Shown here in pieces: positions 1-7,465 of a stretch of 14,104 nucleotides of DNA (positions within the stretch are counted from its first letter, which is position 1; every line of letters begins with the position of its first letter). The DNA is from CAYQTL01 sp964420405 (GTDB lineage Bacteria > Acidobacteriota > Thermoanaerobaculia > Thermoanaerobaculales > Sulfomarinibacteraceae): assembly GCA_964420405.1 (NCBI GenBank), contig CAYQTL010000092.1, forward strand, positions 1-14,104, given 5' to 3'. Below the pieces are notes generated by a model that saw nothing but the letters and a program-made list of their open reading frames with translations, did not search any database and was not told where the DNA came from. The position numbers and the translations under genes were made by a program.

Positions 1-217
1 GCTTCCAGCTGGCAGGCTTCGCAGGCCGATACGCGGATCCCGCAGATCGGTGCACGAGGCTCGGACGTGTGCTTGCCGGCTGGCACCCCACCGGAGGGAG
101 CGGCGGCGGGTGAGGCCACTGGGGGTCGAAGAGGGCGGGTGGGGTGGCCGTCAACCCCGCTCATCCCCTGGAGGTCGCCGGGCGCGGAGTGCACGAGCTC
201 GCTGGCGCTACGAGTCG
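1..217. other. Left-edge stretch without a convincing gene
   Basis: This stretch lies downstream of the DUF1501 stop. A minus-strand frame from an ATG at 164 is open to the window edge, but it has only a weak ribosome site, unremarkable composition and no recognisable motif. The first bases carry the word TTCCAGCTGGCA, which is also found near 5491-5556, so part of the stretch may be a dispersed repeat. No gene is called here. Confidence 0.4.
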
Positions 218-1639
218 TCAAGCGTTTCCCCGCGTCGGGCCCTTACCGCAGGGGTTGTGCGCGAGAGCGGCGCGTTCTCGCCTCGCGTCCGACCAGTGCG
301 AGGTGTCGCCGGACTCGAAGCCGTCGGAGAACACCCGTAGGCCGTTGGCGGAGTAGTCGGGCGGCAGGTCGGTGCCGGAGACGACGCCGAGCGGCTGGTA
401 GCCGGCGTAGCCGGGGAACACCACGCCGAGCTGGTTGTTGCCGAGCCGGCGGATGAGGATCTCCGACAGCACCCGTCGGAAGTCCGTGGTGACGGCGAGA
501 TCCGCGCCCTCGAAGAGCTGGGCGGTGGCGAGCCCCGGCCAGTGGCCGTGGACGCCGCCGTTGACGGCGCCGCCGAGGACCAGCATCAGGTTGCCGTGGC
601 CGTGGTCGGAGCCGTGGTCGGCGTTCTCCCGCAGGCGGCGGCCGAACTCGGACTGGACGACGATGGTCGTGCGGTCGGCGAGGCTCTCGGCGCCGGGGCC
701 GTCGAGGTCGGTGTACAGCGCGGCGAGGCCCTCGGCCAGGGTCCGCACGAGGTTTCCGAAGTACCCCTGGCCGTTGTCGCCCTGCCCGTTGTGGGTGTCG
801 AATCCCCCGAGGTCGATCGTGGCGATTCGCAGGCCGAGGCCGAGCTTGGCCATCTGGGCCACCACCTGGAGATCCCGCCCGAAGCTGTCGTTGGGATAGA
901 CGGCCCCGTTGCCGGGGGTGTAGCCGCCCTGGGTGTTGAGCTCAACGATATCCATGGCGTCGAGCGCCTGCAGACCGGCGGCGTGCAGCCACGTCGTGTC
1001 GCCGGAGTACAGGTGGCGTAGCGCGATTCGCTGCGCACCCCGCCACATCCAGGGACCGATCTGGAGGTTGAAGCTGTCCGGGTCGGACATGTTGACGGTG
1101 TCGCGATCGCCGAGCAGGGAGGTCGCCTGGGTGGAGCCGACCGAGACCGACGGCATCACGATCTCCGGCGGAAGGTTGAAGGCCGAGGCGAGATGGCGGG
1201 CGAGCCAGCCGGTGGCGGTCGTCCGGTCGCCCGGGGTGCCTCGCTCGATGTACTCCTGGGCGTCGAAGTGGCTCCGGTTGGGCTCGTCGAGGCCGGTCGC
1301 CTGGACGATCGCGAGCCTCCCGGCGGTGTACAGGTCCGCGAGCGCGACCGCCGCCGGGTTGAGGCCGAACTGGCCGTCGAGAGGCAGCGCGGCGTCGGGG
1401 CCCGTCAGCGGCACGGCCAGCTCGGGGCGGGCCACCTCGTAGTGGCCGCGATCCGGTCCGGCGACCGGGCACACCAGGTTGAGGCCGTCGAGGCCGCCGC
1501 GCAGGAACACGACCACGAGGATGTCCTGGTTGACGGACGCTCCCGGCTCGGCGAAGGCCATGCGGGTCAGGCGGCTGCCGGCGAGGCCGGCAACCGCTGC
1601 GGAGCAGCCGACGACGAATCCGCGACGGGTGGCTTTCAT
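218..1639 (-). CDS. DUF1501 family Tat-exported protein
   Basis: The protein has 473 residues and belongs to the DUF1501 family, exported proteins of unknown biochemical role with a sulfatase/alkaline-phosphatase-like fold. The N-terminus has a twin-arginine signal (TRRGF, residues 4-8, then a hydrophobic stretch to about 30). Family motifs seen are FLRGGLDGLN (45-54), NRSHFDAQEY (121-130), GGFDTH (278-283), SEFGRRLREN (330-339) and DHGHGN (345-350). The start is ATG at 1639 behind GGAGG. That ribosome site overlaps the stop of the upstream DUF1800 gene, four bases away, so the two are probably translationally coupled. DUF1501/DUF1800 pairs are common in Planctomycetes, Acidobacteria and Proteobacteria. 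Near the C-terminus it carries FESGDTSHWS (441-450), also present in the beta-helix protein at 10225-12000, but here about 23 residues of basic, low-complexity sequence follow, possibly a stop-loss extension. Confidence 0.95.
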   Translation of the reverse strand: MKATRRGFVVGCSAAVAGLAGSRLTRMAFAEPGASVNQDILVVVFLRGGLDGLNLVCPVAGPDRGHYEVARPELAVPLTGPDAALPLDGQFGLNPAAVALADLYTAGRLAIVQATGLDEPNRSHFDAQEYIERGTPGDRTTATGWLARHLASAFNLPPEIVMPSVSVGSTQATSLLGDRDTVNMSDPDSFNLQIGPWMWRGAQRIALRHLYSGDTTWLHAAGLQALDAMDIVELNTQGGYTPGNGAVYPNDSFGRDLQVVAQMAKLGLGLRIATIDLGGFDTHNGQGDNGQGYFGNLVRTLAEGLAALYTDLDGPGAESLADRTTIVVQSEFGRRLRENADHGSDHGHGNLMLVLGGAVNGGVHGHWPGLATAQLFEGADLAVTTDFRRVLSEILIRRLGNNQLGVVFPGYAGYQPLGVVSGTDLPPDYSANGLRVFSDGFESGDTSHWSDARRERAALAHNPCGKGPTRGNA

Positions 1640-1643
1640 GGCG

Positions 1644-3329
1644 TCACCTCCACAGGAACGCGGGCGACATCAGGATCAGCCCGACCATGGCCCGCAGCCG
1701 CTCGCGGGTGTCCTCGTCTGTGTCGAGAGGCAGGGCCAGGTCGGGGTTGTACCCCTGCGCCATCAGCTCGACGATCTCGGTGCGCTCGGCCGGCGGCATC
1801 GGGCGCGACAGCACGCGGTCGATCCAGAAGTCGGCGAGGTCGTTGGCCGAGCGCACCCCCGGCGGTGTCTGGCCGACGATGTCCGCGAGGTGGACGTCGT
1901 CGGTCTCCTCGTCCACCAGCCAGTTGACGAGCCGCCAGGACATGACCCGCGGGGTGGTGCTCTGCCAGTCCTCCCGGAGGTCCGGGAAGCCGTCGGGCGA
2001 GCGCCAGCTGAACAGCGGCTGGCCGGCCTGGTCGTACAGCCAGAGGAACGAGTCGGTGGTGCTCTCGTCGATCGACCAGCCGAGCCGCCCGTCGATCGCG
2101 CGCAGGGCCGAGACGGCGATCTCGAACGGCCGCTTGATCTTGGTGCCCCAGGTGGAGCGGAGCTCGGATGAAAGCACGATGGTGCGGACCGTCTGCGCGA
2201 TCTGGTCCGGCGCCTGCCAGTGGTCTGTGAAGACCTGTGCCGCGGCGTCGACCACGTTCGCGGGAGGGTCCTCGCCGATGAGCTTGCGGCAGAGCTTGCG
2301 GGCGATGTGGCGGCCGGTGCCGGGGTGGGCGGCGAGGGCGTCGAGCACGTCGGAGCCGTCCTTGAGGGGAGGCTGATTCGACGGCATGTGGAGCCCGAGG
2401 ACGTGCTTCTGGAACGGGTCGTGCCAGTCCGCCCGGTACTCGAAGTGCCCGGTGTCGAAGTCGAACGTCCATCCCGTGAAGCAGCGCGTGGCCTCGAACA
2501 CGTCCTCGTCGACGTAGCCGACGGGACGCCCGTCGAGGTCGGTCGGCACGTCGGCCTGCAGCAACACGCCGAGGTAGCTCTCGGCGCCGAGGGTGTGCAG
2601 CTCGAACAGCTCCCGGGCGTAGTTCTCGTTGGGCCCGTCGTCGGAGGAGGTGTAGTTGTCGAGGTAGTAGAGCATCGGCGGGCTCTCGGCGACCATCCCG
2701 AGCATCTGGCGGAAGTTGCCGAGTGCGTTGCCGCGGATCACCTCGCGGTCCCACCAGCTCCACAGCGGCCCGACCCAGTACTCCCAGCCGTAGACGTTGA
2801 AGTGGTCGTGCCAGAACCCGGCCAGGACCTCGAGCAGCTGGCGCTCGGAGTGGACGGCCCGCAGGAACGTCAGCCGCTCGACCTCTATCAGCGGCTGCAT
2901 TCGGACCTCCCACGAGGGGTCCGCCACCACGTGATCCTGCCACAGCTGGGACTGGCTCTTGGACAGGGTCGAGAAGCCGGCGGCCGCCACGATCGCGTCG
3001 CATGCCGAGTCGTCGATCGTCGCCGGTGCGAGCTGCTGGTCGACCCACGCGGTCAGCCGCGAGGGGTCGTCCGGCCCGAGCGACCGGAACGCGGCCAGGT
3101 CGCCGGGCCGGGGGCCGAATCCGAGGCGGCTCAGGGCGATGACTCCGGCCTCGGGCGGGGCGGGAAGGTCCTTGGTGGGCGGGCCGTGCTCCCCGGGGCG
3201 GCGCATGGGCCGCACGGGGCCACCGCGGGCGGTGGCGCGGGGGGGCGTGGTGACTCGCGCGGCGGCGAGCACCGGGCTCGCGGCGTCCCGCAGCAGGCGG
3301 CGTCGATCGCGGACCGATGGCGCTTCCAT
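1644..3329 (-). CDS. DUF1800 family protein
   Basis: The protein has 561 residues and is a clear DUF1800 member. Signature blocks are FWHDHF (172-177), NENYARELFELHTLG (234-248), CFTGWTF (283-289), HPGTGRHIARKLCRKL (335-350), a WRSPDGFPD block that matches the family's PPDGYP region, and a terminal SPAFLWR. The first ~60 residues are basic and proline-rich with no clear signal peptide, which is unusual because partners of exported DUF1501 proteins are often thought to be exported too. The start is ATG at 3329 with GGAGGA four bases upstream. It is the first gene of the operon with DUF1501. The molecular function is unknown; from the pairing, a joint role in surface or periplasmic protein or polymer handling is inferred. 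Confidence 0.95.
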   Translation of the reverse strand: MEAPSVRDRRRLLRDAASPVLAAARVTTPPRATARGGPVRPMRRPGEHGPPTKDLPAPPEAGVIALSRLGFGPRPGDLAAFRSLGPDDPSRLTAWVDQQLAPATIDDSACDAIVAAAGFSTLSKSQSQLWQDHVVADPSWEVRMQPLIEVERLTFLRAVHSERQLLEVLAGFWHDHFNVYGWEYWVGPLWSWWDREVIRGNALGNFRQMLGMVAESPPMLYYLDNYTSSDDGPNENYARELFELHTLGAESYLGVLLQADVPTDLDGRPVGYVDEDVFEATRCFTGWTFDFDTGHFEYRADWHDPFQKHVLGLHMPSNQPPLKDGSDVLDALAAHPGTGRHIARKLCRKLIGEDPPANVVDAAAQVFTDHWQAPDQIAQTVRTIVLSSELRSTWGTKIKRPFEIAVSALRAIDGRLGWSIDESTTDSFLWLYDQAGQPLFSWRSPDGFPDLREDWQSTTPRVMSWRLVNWLVDEETDDVHLADIVGQTPPGVRSANDLADFWIDRVLSRPMPPAERTEIVELMAQGYNPDLALPLDTDEDTRERLRAMVGLILMSPAFLWR

Positions 3330-3358
3330 TGTCTCCTCCAGGGGTTCGGGTCGGATCG

Positions 3359-3385
3359 AGAGTAGGAAACGTTCGCGAAGCGAAC
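3359..3385 (-). promoter_or_regulatory. Possible promoter/operator of the DUF1800-DUF1501 operon
   Basis: Upstream of the DUF1800 start, the minus strand has a -10-like TACTCT (3359-3364). A 6-bp inverted repeat, GTTCGC-GAA-GCGAAC, lies just upstream of it at 3371-3385, where a repressor or activator could bind. The -35 region is not clear. The call rests on pattern only. Confidence 0.3.
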
Positions 3386-3420
3386 CGTGGCCCCGGTCAC
3401 AGGTCGGTGCCGCACGAGAA

Positions 3421-3447
3421 GGCCGGGGCGTCGTCGACGCCCCGGCC
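3421..3447 (-). terminator. Hairpin terminator after the metallophosphatase gene
   Basis: This is a perfect 12-bp stem (GGCCGGGGCGTC / GACGCCCCGGCC) with a 3-base loop. It lies 26 bases past the stop of the minus-strand metallophosphatase gene and before the DUF1800 operon. There is no strong U-tract, as is usual in very GC-rich genomes. The stem shares an 11-base core with the hairpin at 8881-8911. Confidence 0.7.
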
Positions 3448-3473
3448 GGGTTGTCGCTTCGTGTGATGTGATC

Positions 3474-5354
3474 CTACTCCTCGGCGAGCCCCGCCTCCGC
3501 CGCTGCGGCCTTCTTGTTCAGGCGAATGATCCGCTCTTCGCCGGGAGCCGGGGTCTCGGGGTACATCGTGGCGTCGATGAAGCCGCCGAGCCCTTCGACG
3601 ATGTAGTTCTCCAGCGCCTGCTGGTAGCTGACGCCGACTGCGGTGAACTCCCGGTCGTCGCCGAACGGGTACTGGTCGCCGCCGCGGGCGAGGAAGTCGA
3701 TGGTCGCGAGGGAGATCGGCGGGCCGGCAACGACCGCGCCGTCCTCGACGAGGACGGTCCCGTCGTCGAGCACGATCTCACGTACGCGCTGGCCCTCGAC
3801 CACGAGGACGCCGTCGGCGTCGTACTCGCGGCCGGGCAGGGTGGCGTCGTAGGTGACTCGGAAGCCTGACACCTGGGCGAAGCGCCCGTCAGTGAACTCG
3901 ACCCGCGAGTACGCGTTCTCGAGCAGGGCTTTGAAGTCGTGGCGGGAAACGTCGGGGACGACGACGACGAAGTTGGAAAACGGGAGCATGTCGAACGTGT
4001 CGAGCTCGGTGACGTTGCCGGCCGGCAGCACCGCGTCGTTGCGGATGCCGCCGCCGTTCTGGAACCCGACCTCGGGTACCGGTACGCCGAAGTCTCCGGC
4101 GAGTTCGGCAGCCTGCCAGCGGAGGGCGTCGGCGATCAGGTTGCCCTGATTGGTCTCGCGGGTGCGGACGTTCGTGCGGACGCCATCGAGGGCGACCTCG
4201 GAGGTGGCGATGACGTTGGCGCCGAGGGCGGCGACGCTGCGCTCGACAGGATCGACCACCGTGAGCTCGACGATGGCGTGCGGGGTGACGGCGTCGTCGC
4301 CGACTCCCGACACGCGCTTCGGCCCGGACGCCTCGGTGTCGACGGCGACGATCACACCCTCGGTGTCGAAGCCCACCGTGAGCTGGCCAACGTAGGTCAG
4401 GTTGCCGTCCCCGGTGACGACCGGAACGCTGACGCCGTCGGCGTCGGTGGCGTACAGCGGGTACGGACCCTCGACCGCGTTCTCGTCGCCGGGAATCAGG
4501 AGGTCGCCGTGGTTGGCGAGGATCTCGTCGCCGCCCCCTGACACCACGACGTCCACGCCGCTCAGTGACGGCACGATCGCGAGCGCGTCATCGAGACTCT
4601 GCAGATGGGCGAGGAGGACGATCTTGTCGACGCCGTCGGCCATCAGGGTGGCGGCCTCGGCGTTCACCGCCGCCACCACGTCGGTGTCGACCACGACGTC
4701 TCGGGGGCTCGAGATGAAGCGCAGCCGCTCGGTGGTCACGCCGATCACGCCGAACTCGGTGCCGTTCCGTGTGATGACGACGCTCGGCGCGATCCGCCCC
4801 TCATCAGCGAGGCGTGCGAGACGCGGCTCGCCGGAGACGTCGAGGTTCGCGCTGACAAACGGGATCGGTAGCGGCATGGGCTCGATGAAGTCAGCCAGGG
4901 TGTCGGGCCCGAAGTCGAACTCGTGGTTGCCGATGCCCATCACGTCGTACCTGGCGATGAATGCCATGATGGTGTCGTAGAAGGGCAGCCCGTTCTCGAG
5001 GCTGGCGTTGAACTCCGGACCAGGGAGGAAGTTGTCCCCGGCCGAGACGACCATCACCTCGCGGCGTCCGCCGAACTGGATCTGGGCCTGCGTGGGGACG
5101 CCGTACTGGGCGTCGCGGCGGAGCGTGTGAAGCTTGCGGACGAAGCGCGCCGCACCGCCGAAGTCCTCAAGACCGCTGCCGGCGTCGATGAGCTGCGACT
5201 CGGCGTCGTTGTTGTGCAGCACGGTGAGCCACACGTCGACGCCGCCCCCGGTGGACTTGGCGCCGTTGATCAGCACATAGCCGTCGTCGGCTGTGGCTAC
5301 CGATGCGGCGAGCGCCGTTGCGAGGATGGTTCCCAGGAAAGTCGAACGCAACAT
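3474..5354 (-). CDS. Exported 5'-nucleotidase/metallophosphatase family protein (UshA-like)
   Basis: This is a periplasmic or secreted two-metal phosphoesterase of 626 residues with the two-domain 5'-nucleotidase layout. A Sec signal peptide covers about residues 1-22 (cleavage near ATA-DD). The N-terminal metallophosphatase domain shows HNND-x-E (47-52), AGDN (105-108), GNHEFDFG (142-149) and H250. The C-terminal 5'-nucleotidase domain shows TNQGNLIADALR (401-412), FQNGGGIR (431-438) and ARGGDQYP (556-563). The usual second-metal GHxH block is replaced by GGGDE (273-277), so the substrate or metal set may differ from UshA. The frame is open to 5507, but ATG 5354 is chosen because AAGGAGG lies 8 bases upstream and the signal peptide begins there. 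It ends with TAG and a hairpin terminator. The likely role is phosphate or nucleoside scavenging; the exact substrate cannot be read from the sequence. Confidence 0.93.
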   Translation of the reverse strand: MLRSTFLGTILATALAASVATADDGYVLINGAKSTGGGVDVWLTVLHNNDAESQLIDAGSGLEDFGGAARFVRKLHTLRRDAQYGVPTQAQIQFGGRREVMVVSAGDNFLPGPEFNASLENGLPFYDTIMAFIARYDVMGIGNHEFDFGPDTLADFIEPMPLPIPFVSANLDVSGEPRLARLADEGRIAPSVVITRNGTEFGVIGVTTERLRFISSPRDVVVDTDVVAAVNAEAATLMADGVDKIVLLAHLQSLDDALAIVPSLSGVDVVVSGGGDEILANHGDLLIPGDENAVEGPYPLYATDADGVSVPVVTGDGNLTYVGQLTVGFDTEGVIVAVDTEASGPKRVSGVGDDAVTPHAIVELTVVDPVERSVAALGANVIATSEVALDGVRTNVRTRETNQGNLIADALRWQAAELAGDFGVPVPEVGFQNGGGIRNDAVLPAGNVTELDTFDMLPFSNFVVVVPDVSRHDFKALLENAYSRVEFTDGRFAQVSGFRVTYDATLPGREYDADGVLVVEGQRVREIVLDDGTVLVEDGAVVAGPPISLATIDFLARGGDQYPFGDDREFTAVGVSYQQALENYIVEGLGGFIDATMYPETPAPGEERIIRLNKKAAAAEAGLAEE

Positions 5355-5485
5355 CTTCAGAGCCTCCTTGGTCGGGTTCGCGTGGATCGATGCAACGTAG
5401 GGAAAGATTCTTAGTCGCAGAATGTTCGGCACCCGCGAAGGCGGCGTGGACTCCGCGTGAGGTTCTCGCACCGCCAGCTGCAGGT

Positions 5486-5566
5486 GGCGCGAGCTTCCAG
5501 CGGGCATGTTTCGCGGGCGTTTTCAGTCAGATCGATCAGGAGCGTGCCAGCTGGAAATCGGCGCTA
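5486..5566. repeat. Imperfect inverted pair of a short TTCCAGC repeat
   Basis: The plus strand carries GGCGCGAGCTTCCAGCGGGCA at 5486-5506 and, in opposite orientation, TGCCAGCTGGAAATCGGCGC at 5545-5564. The arms match at about 12 of 13 positions over TTCCAGC(G/T)GGCA. The same word starts the window (positions 3-14, TTCCAGCTGGCA), and part of the flanking word (GGCGCTACG) recurs at 204-212. This resembles a dispersed REP-type element. It lies upstream of the metallophosphatase gene and just before the FemAB relic. Confidence 0.35.
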
Positions 5567-6287
5567 CGTGAAGCCGGCGGCACCCGCTGGTGGTGGTGCA
5601 CCGGCCGGTACGCGCCGAGATCGCGGTGGGCTACGCGCCCTTCGGCCCCGACGTGCCGGTGCCGGTGGACGAGCGCGGGCCGTTCCCGGAGGAGCTCTCC
5701 GCGGAGCTGTGGCCGCGGATCCCTGAGAGCTGCCGGGCGCTGCGGTCCGACCTGCCGTGGAGCGATCCGCATCTCGGGTCGGGAGAGCGCGAGACGCGCC
5801 CGGAGCCGAGGGTGCGCACGATCAAGATGTGGATGAGCTTCGGGTGCCGACGGTGGAACCTCAACAAGGCGCCGGCGGACGTGCAGCCGCTCGACACCGT
5901 GATCCTCGACCTCGCCGCCCACGTCGGCTCGACGTTGGCGTCGATGCACCCCAATCATCGATCCTGCGTCCGCTCGTGGCTCAGGCGGGGCGTGGAGGTG
6001 CGGGCCGGGATCATCGGCAATCTGTCCCGATGGCACGATCCCTACCGGGAGACGGCCAGCGGTGGGGGTTTCGTCGCGGAGGACCGCGGGTACCTCGAGG
6101 ATCTCCAGGCGACCGTGGGGCACCACGACCCGGACGTGCAGATGCTGTTGGTCGTGCAGGACGGCGAGCTGCTCTCCGGCAGCATCATCGCCACCGGCGG
6201 AGCTGCTGGGACGACCCGCTCGACGAGGAGCCGCGCCCGTCGGCCGCGATGGCCGCCGATCCGACGCTGGCGCTCCACGTAGGATGA
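5521..6287 (+). pseudogene. Decayed FemA/FemB-type peptidoglycan aminoacyltransferase
   Basis: FemA/FemB/FemX enzymes move an amino acid from aminoacyl-tRNA onto the lipid II stem peptide in the cytoplasm. The plus frame from 5581 shows family-like blocks in order: HPLVVVHRP, VGYAPFGPDVPVP, RSDLPW, WNLNKAPADVQPLDTVILDL, a degraded form of the MKPKxRYNIRLA block, RRGVEVRAG, YRET, and DGELLSGSIIA. Family members have about 340 residues. Here the N-terminal part is cut by an in-frame TGA at 5569-5571. The block that should read like KPKTRYN has become MHPNHRSCV, and after about 6200 the frame turns into arginine-rich junk while a neighbouring frame (to 6287) looks more protein-like, which suggests a frameshift. 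The C-terminal acyltransferase half is missing. A shortened product from GTG 5590 (230 residues) is possible but unlikely to be active. The family call is from memory of conserved blocks. Confidence 0.6.
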
Positions 6288-6324
6288 CCGGTGAGGAGCG
6301 GTGGGCGATGCCCGTCGCGGGCCC

Positions 6325-6795
6325 TCAGCTCTGCGCGATCGACTTCTCCAGCTCCTGGAAGCGGCTGCGGAGGTCCTCGACGGCACGGTCGATCTCGTCG
6401 CGGAGTCGGGGGACGTCCTCGGCGGCCGCAGAGGCGTAGGCGTCGAGCTGCTTCTCGAGGGCGGCGACCTCCTGCTGGAGCGAGTCGAGCTCGGGACCGA
6501 GCCGGCGCTCGTCGTCGGCGGGCAGCGCGGTCAGGCGCTCGCGATAGGTCCGGATCTGCTGCTGCCAGAGGTGGACCTGCCGGCGGACGGTGGCGTCGAG
6601 CTGCTTCCGCAGCTCCGAGCTCTCGGATTCGAGCGCCTGTACGTCCTCCTGCATGGCGTCGATTCCCTCCGACGCCTGCTCGACGTTCTCCTCGGCGGAG
6701 TCGAGGGCCTCCTCGGGAGGGGCCTGCGGACCACCGCACGCGGACAGGGCAAGAACAAGTGAAACGACGACGGTGCTGAGACTGAAAGCTCGCAT
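6325..6795 (-). CDS. Small coiled-coil lipoprotein
   Basis: The product has 156 residues. Residues 1-20 form a lipoprotein signal peptide ending in the lipobox LSAC, with C20 as the lipidated residue. After a short proline-containing linker (GGPQAPPEE), nearly all of the rest is charged, glutamate/arginine/leucine-rich helix with heptad-like spacing (about 28-150), so a long coiled coil anchored to a membrane is expected. The frame is open far upstream, but ATG 6795 is chosen because it begins the signal peptide and has AGGA five bases upstream. It is divergent from the ferritin-like gene. I recognise no family; a structural or cell-envelope role is inferred from architecture alone. Confidence 0.85.
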   Translation of the reverse strand: MRAFSLSTVVVSLVLALSACGGPQAPPEEALDSAEENVEQASEGIDAMQEDVQALESESSELRKQLDATVRRQVHLWQQQIRTYRERLTALPADDERRLGPELDSLQQEVAALEKQLDAYASAAAEDVPRLRDEIDRAVEDLRSRFQELEKSIAQS

Positions 6796-6970
6796 GACGT
6801 CCTCATGATCCGTCGCCGGCGCACCCCCCGCCACCGGGAGGGCTCCCAGCGGCCACTCGGTGAGGACCGGGAGCGGATGCCTGGGGACGCACCCGGGGCC
6901 GGAAAGGGGGGGAGCGTGGATGGATCGGCCGATCCGGCGGGGCCACCCTCGGAGCAGGAGAGGAGGCACC

Positions 6971-7420
6971 ATGACGGAGACCACCCAGAAACAGAGCCAG
7001 GAGAAGCTGGTCGAGACCCTCGGGCGATGGCAGAAGATCGAGGACCGCTCGGCGAGCTCCGCCACCGAGGTCATCGAGAGCACCGACAACCCGCTGCTGC
7101 GGCAGGTGATGGAGATCATCCGCGGGGACTCGATGCGACATCGCGAGGTGCAGCAGTTCGTGATCGACTCATTCACGAAGAGCGCACCGGCGCTGACCCC
7201 GGAGGGACTGGCCGCCGTGTGGGACAAGGTCGAGGAGCACATCGAGCTCGAGCGGAAGATGATCCGCTCGGTCGAGGAGGCGCTCGAGGGCGTCGGCGGC
7301 AAGAAGCTCATGGTGCAGGAGTACCTGCTCCGGTACCTGCTGGTCGACGAGCAGAAGCACGACGCGATGCTGGCCGACCTCGACCAGATCAAGCGCGGCA
7401 TGTACCCGTACGGCTCCTGA
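6971..7420 (+). CDS. Ferritin-like (rubrerythrin-type) four-helix protein
   Basis: The product has 149 residues and is predicted to be all-helical. Possible metal-binding positions fit a ferritin-like diiron bundle: E24 in helix 1, GDSMRH (52-57) in helix 2, EEHIELE (88-94) in helix 3 and the clear DEQKH (126-130) in helix 4, which matches the DExxH ligand motif. In helix 2 the usual glutamate of the ExxH motif is a serine (D53-S-M-R-H57), so metal binding may be asymmetric or lost. The start is ATG 6971 behind AGGAGAGGAGG; longer upstream starts lack such a site. It lies 45 bases before the antiporter gene and probably shares its transcript. It may act in iron or peroxide handling, or only share the fold. 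Confidence 0.8.
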   Translation: MTETTQKQSQEKLVETLGRWQKIEDRSASSATEVIESTDNPLLRQVMEIIRGDSMRHREVQQFVIDSFTKSAPALTPEGLAAVWDKVEEHIELERKMIRSVEEALEGVGGKKLMVQEYLLRYLLVDEQKHDAMLADLDQIKRGMYPYGS

Positions 7421-7465
7421 TCGGCGCCGGGCCTCGGCCGGCGGGCGGTGGTCGGGCCGCGACCG

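Noticed and set aside
1..164. Partial minus-strand gene running off the left edge
   Set aside because: It has a weak ribosome site, no motif, proline/alanine-rich low-complexity sequence, and overlaps a dispersed-repeat-like word.
2220..3365. Long plus-strand frame opposite DUF1800
   Set aside because: It is the complement of a well-supported DUF1800 gene; valine/glycine/glutamate-rich shadow translation is typical of high-GC antisense frames.
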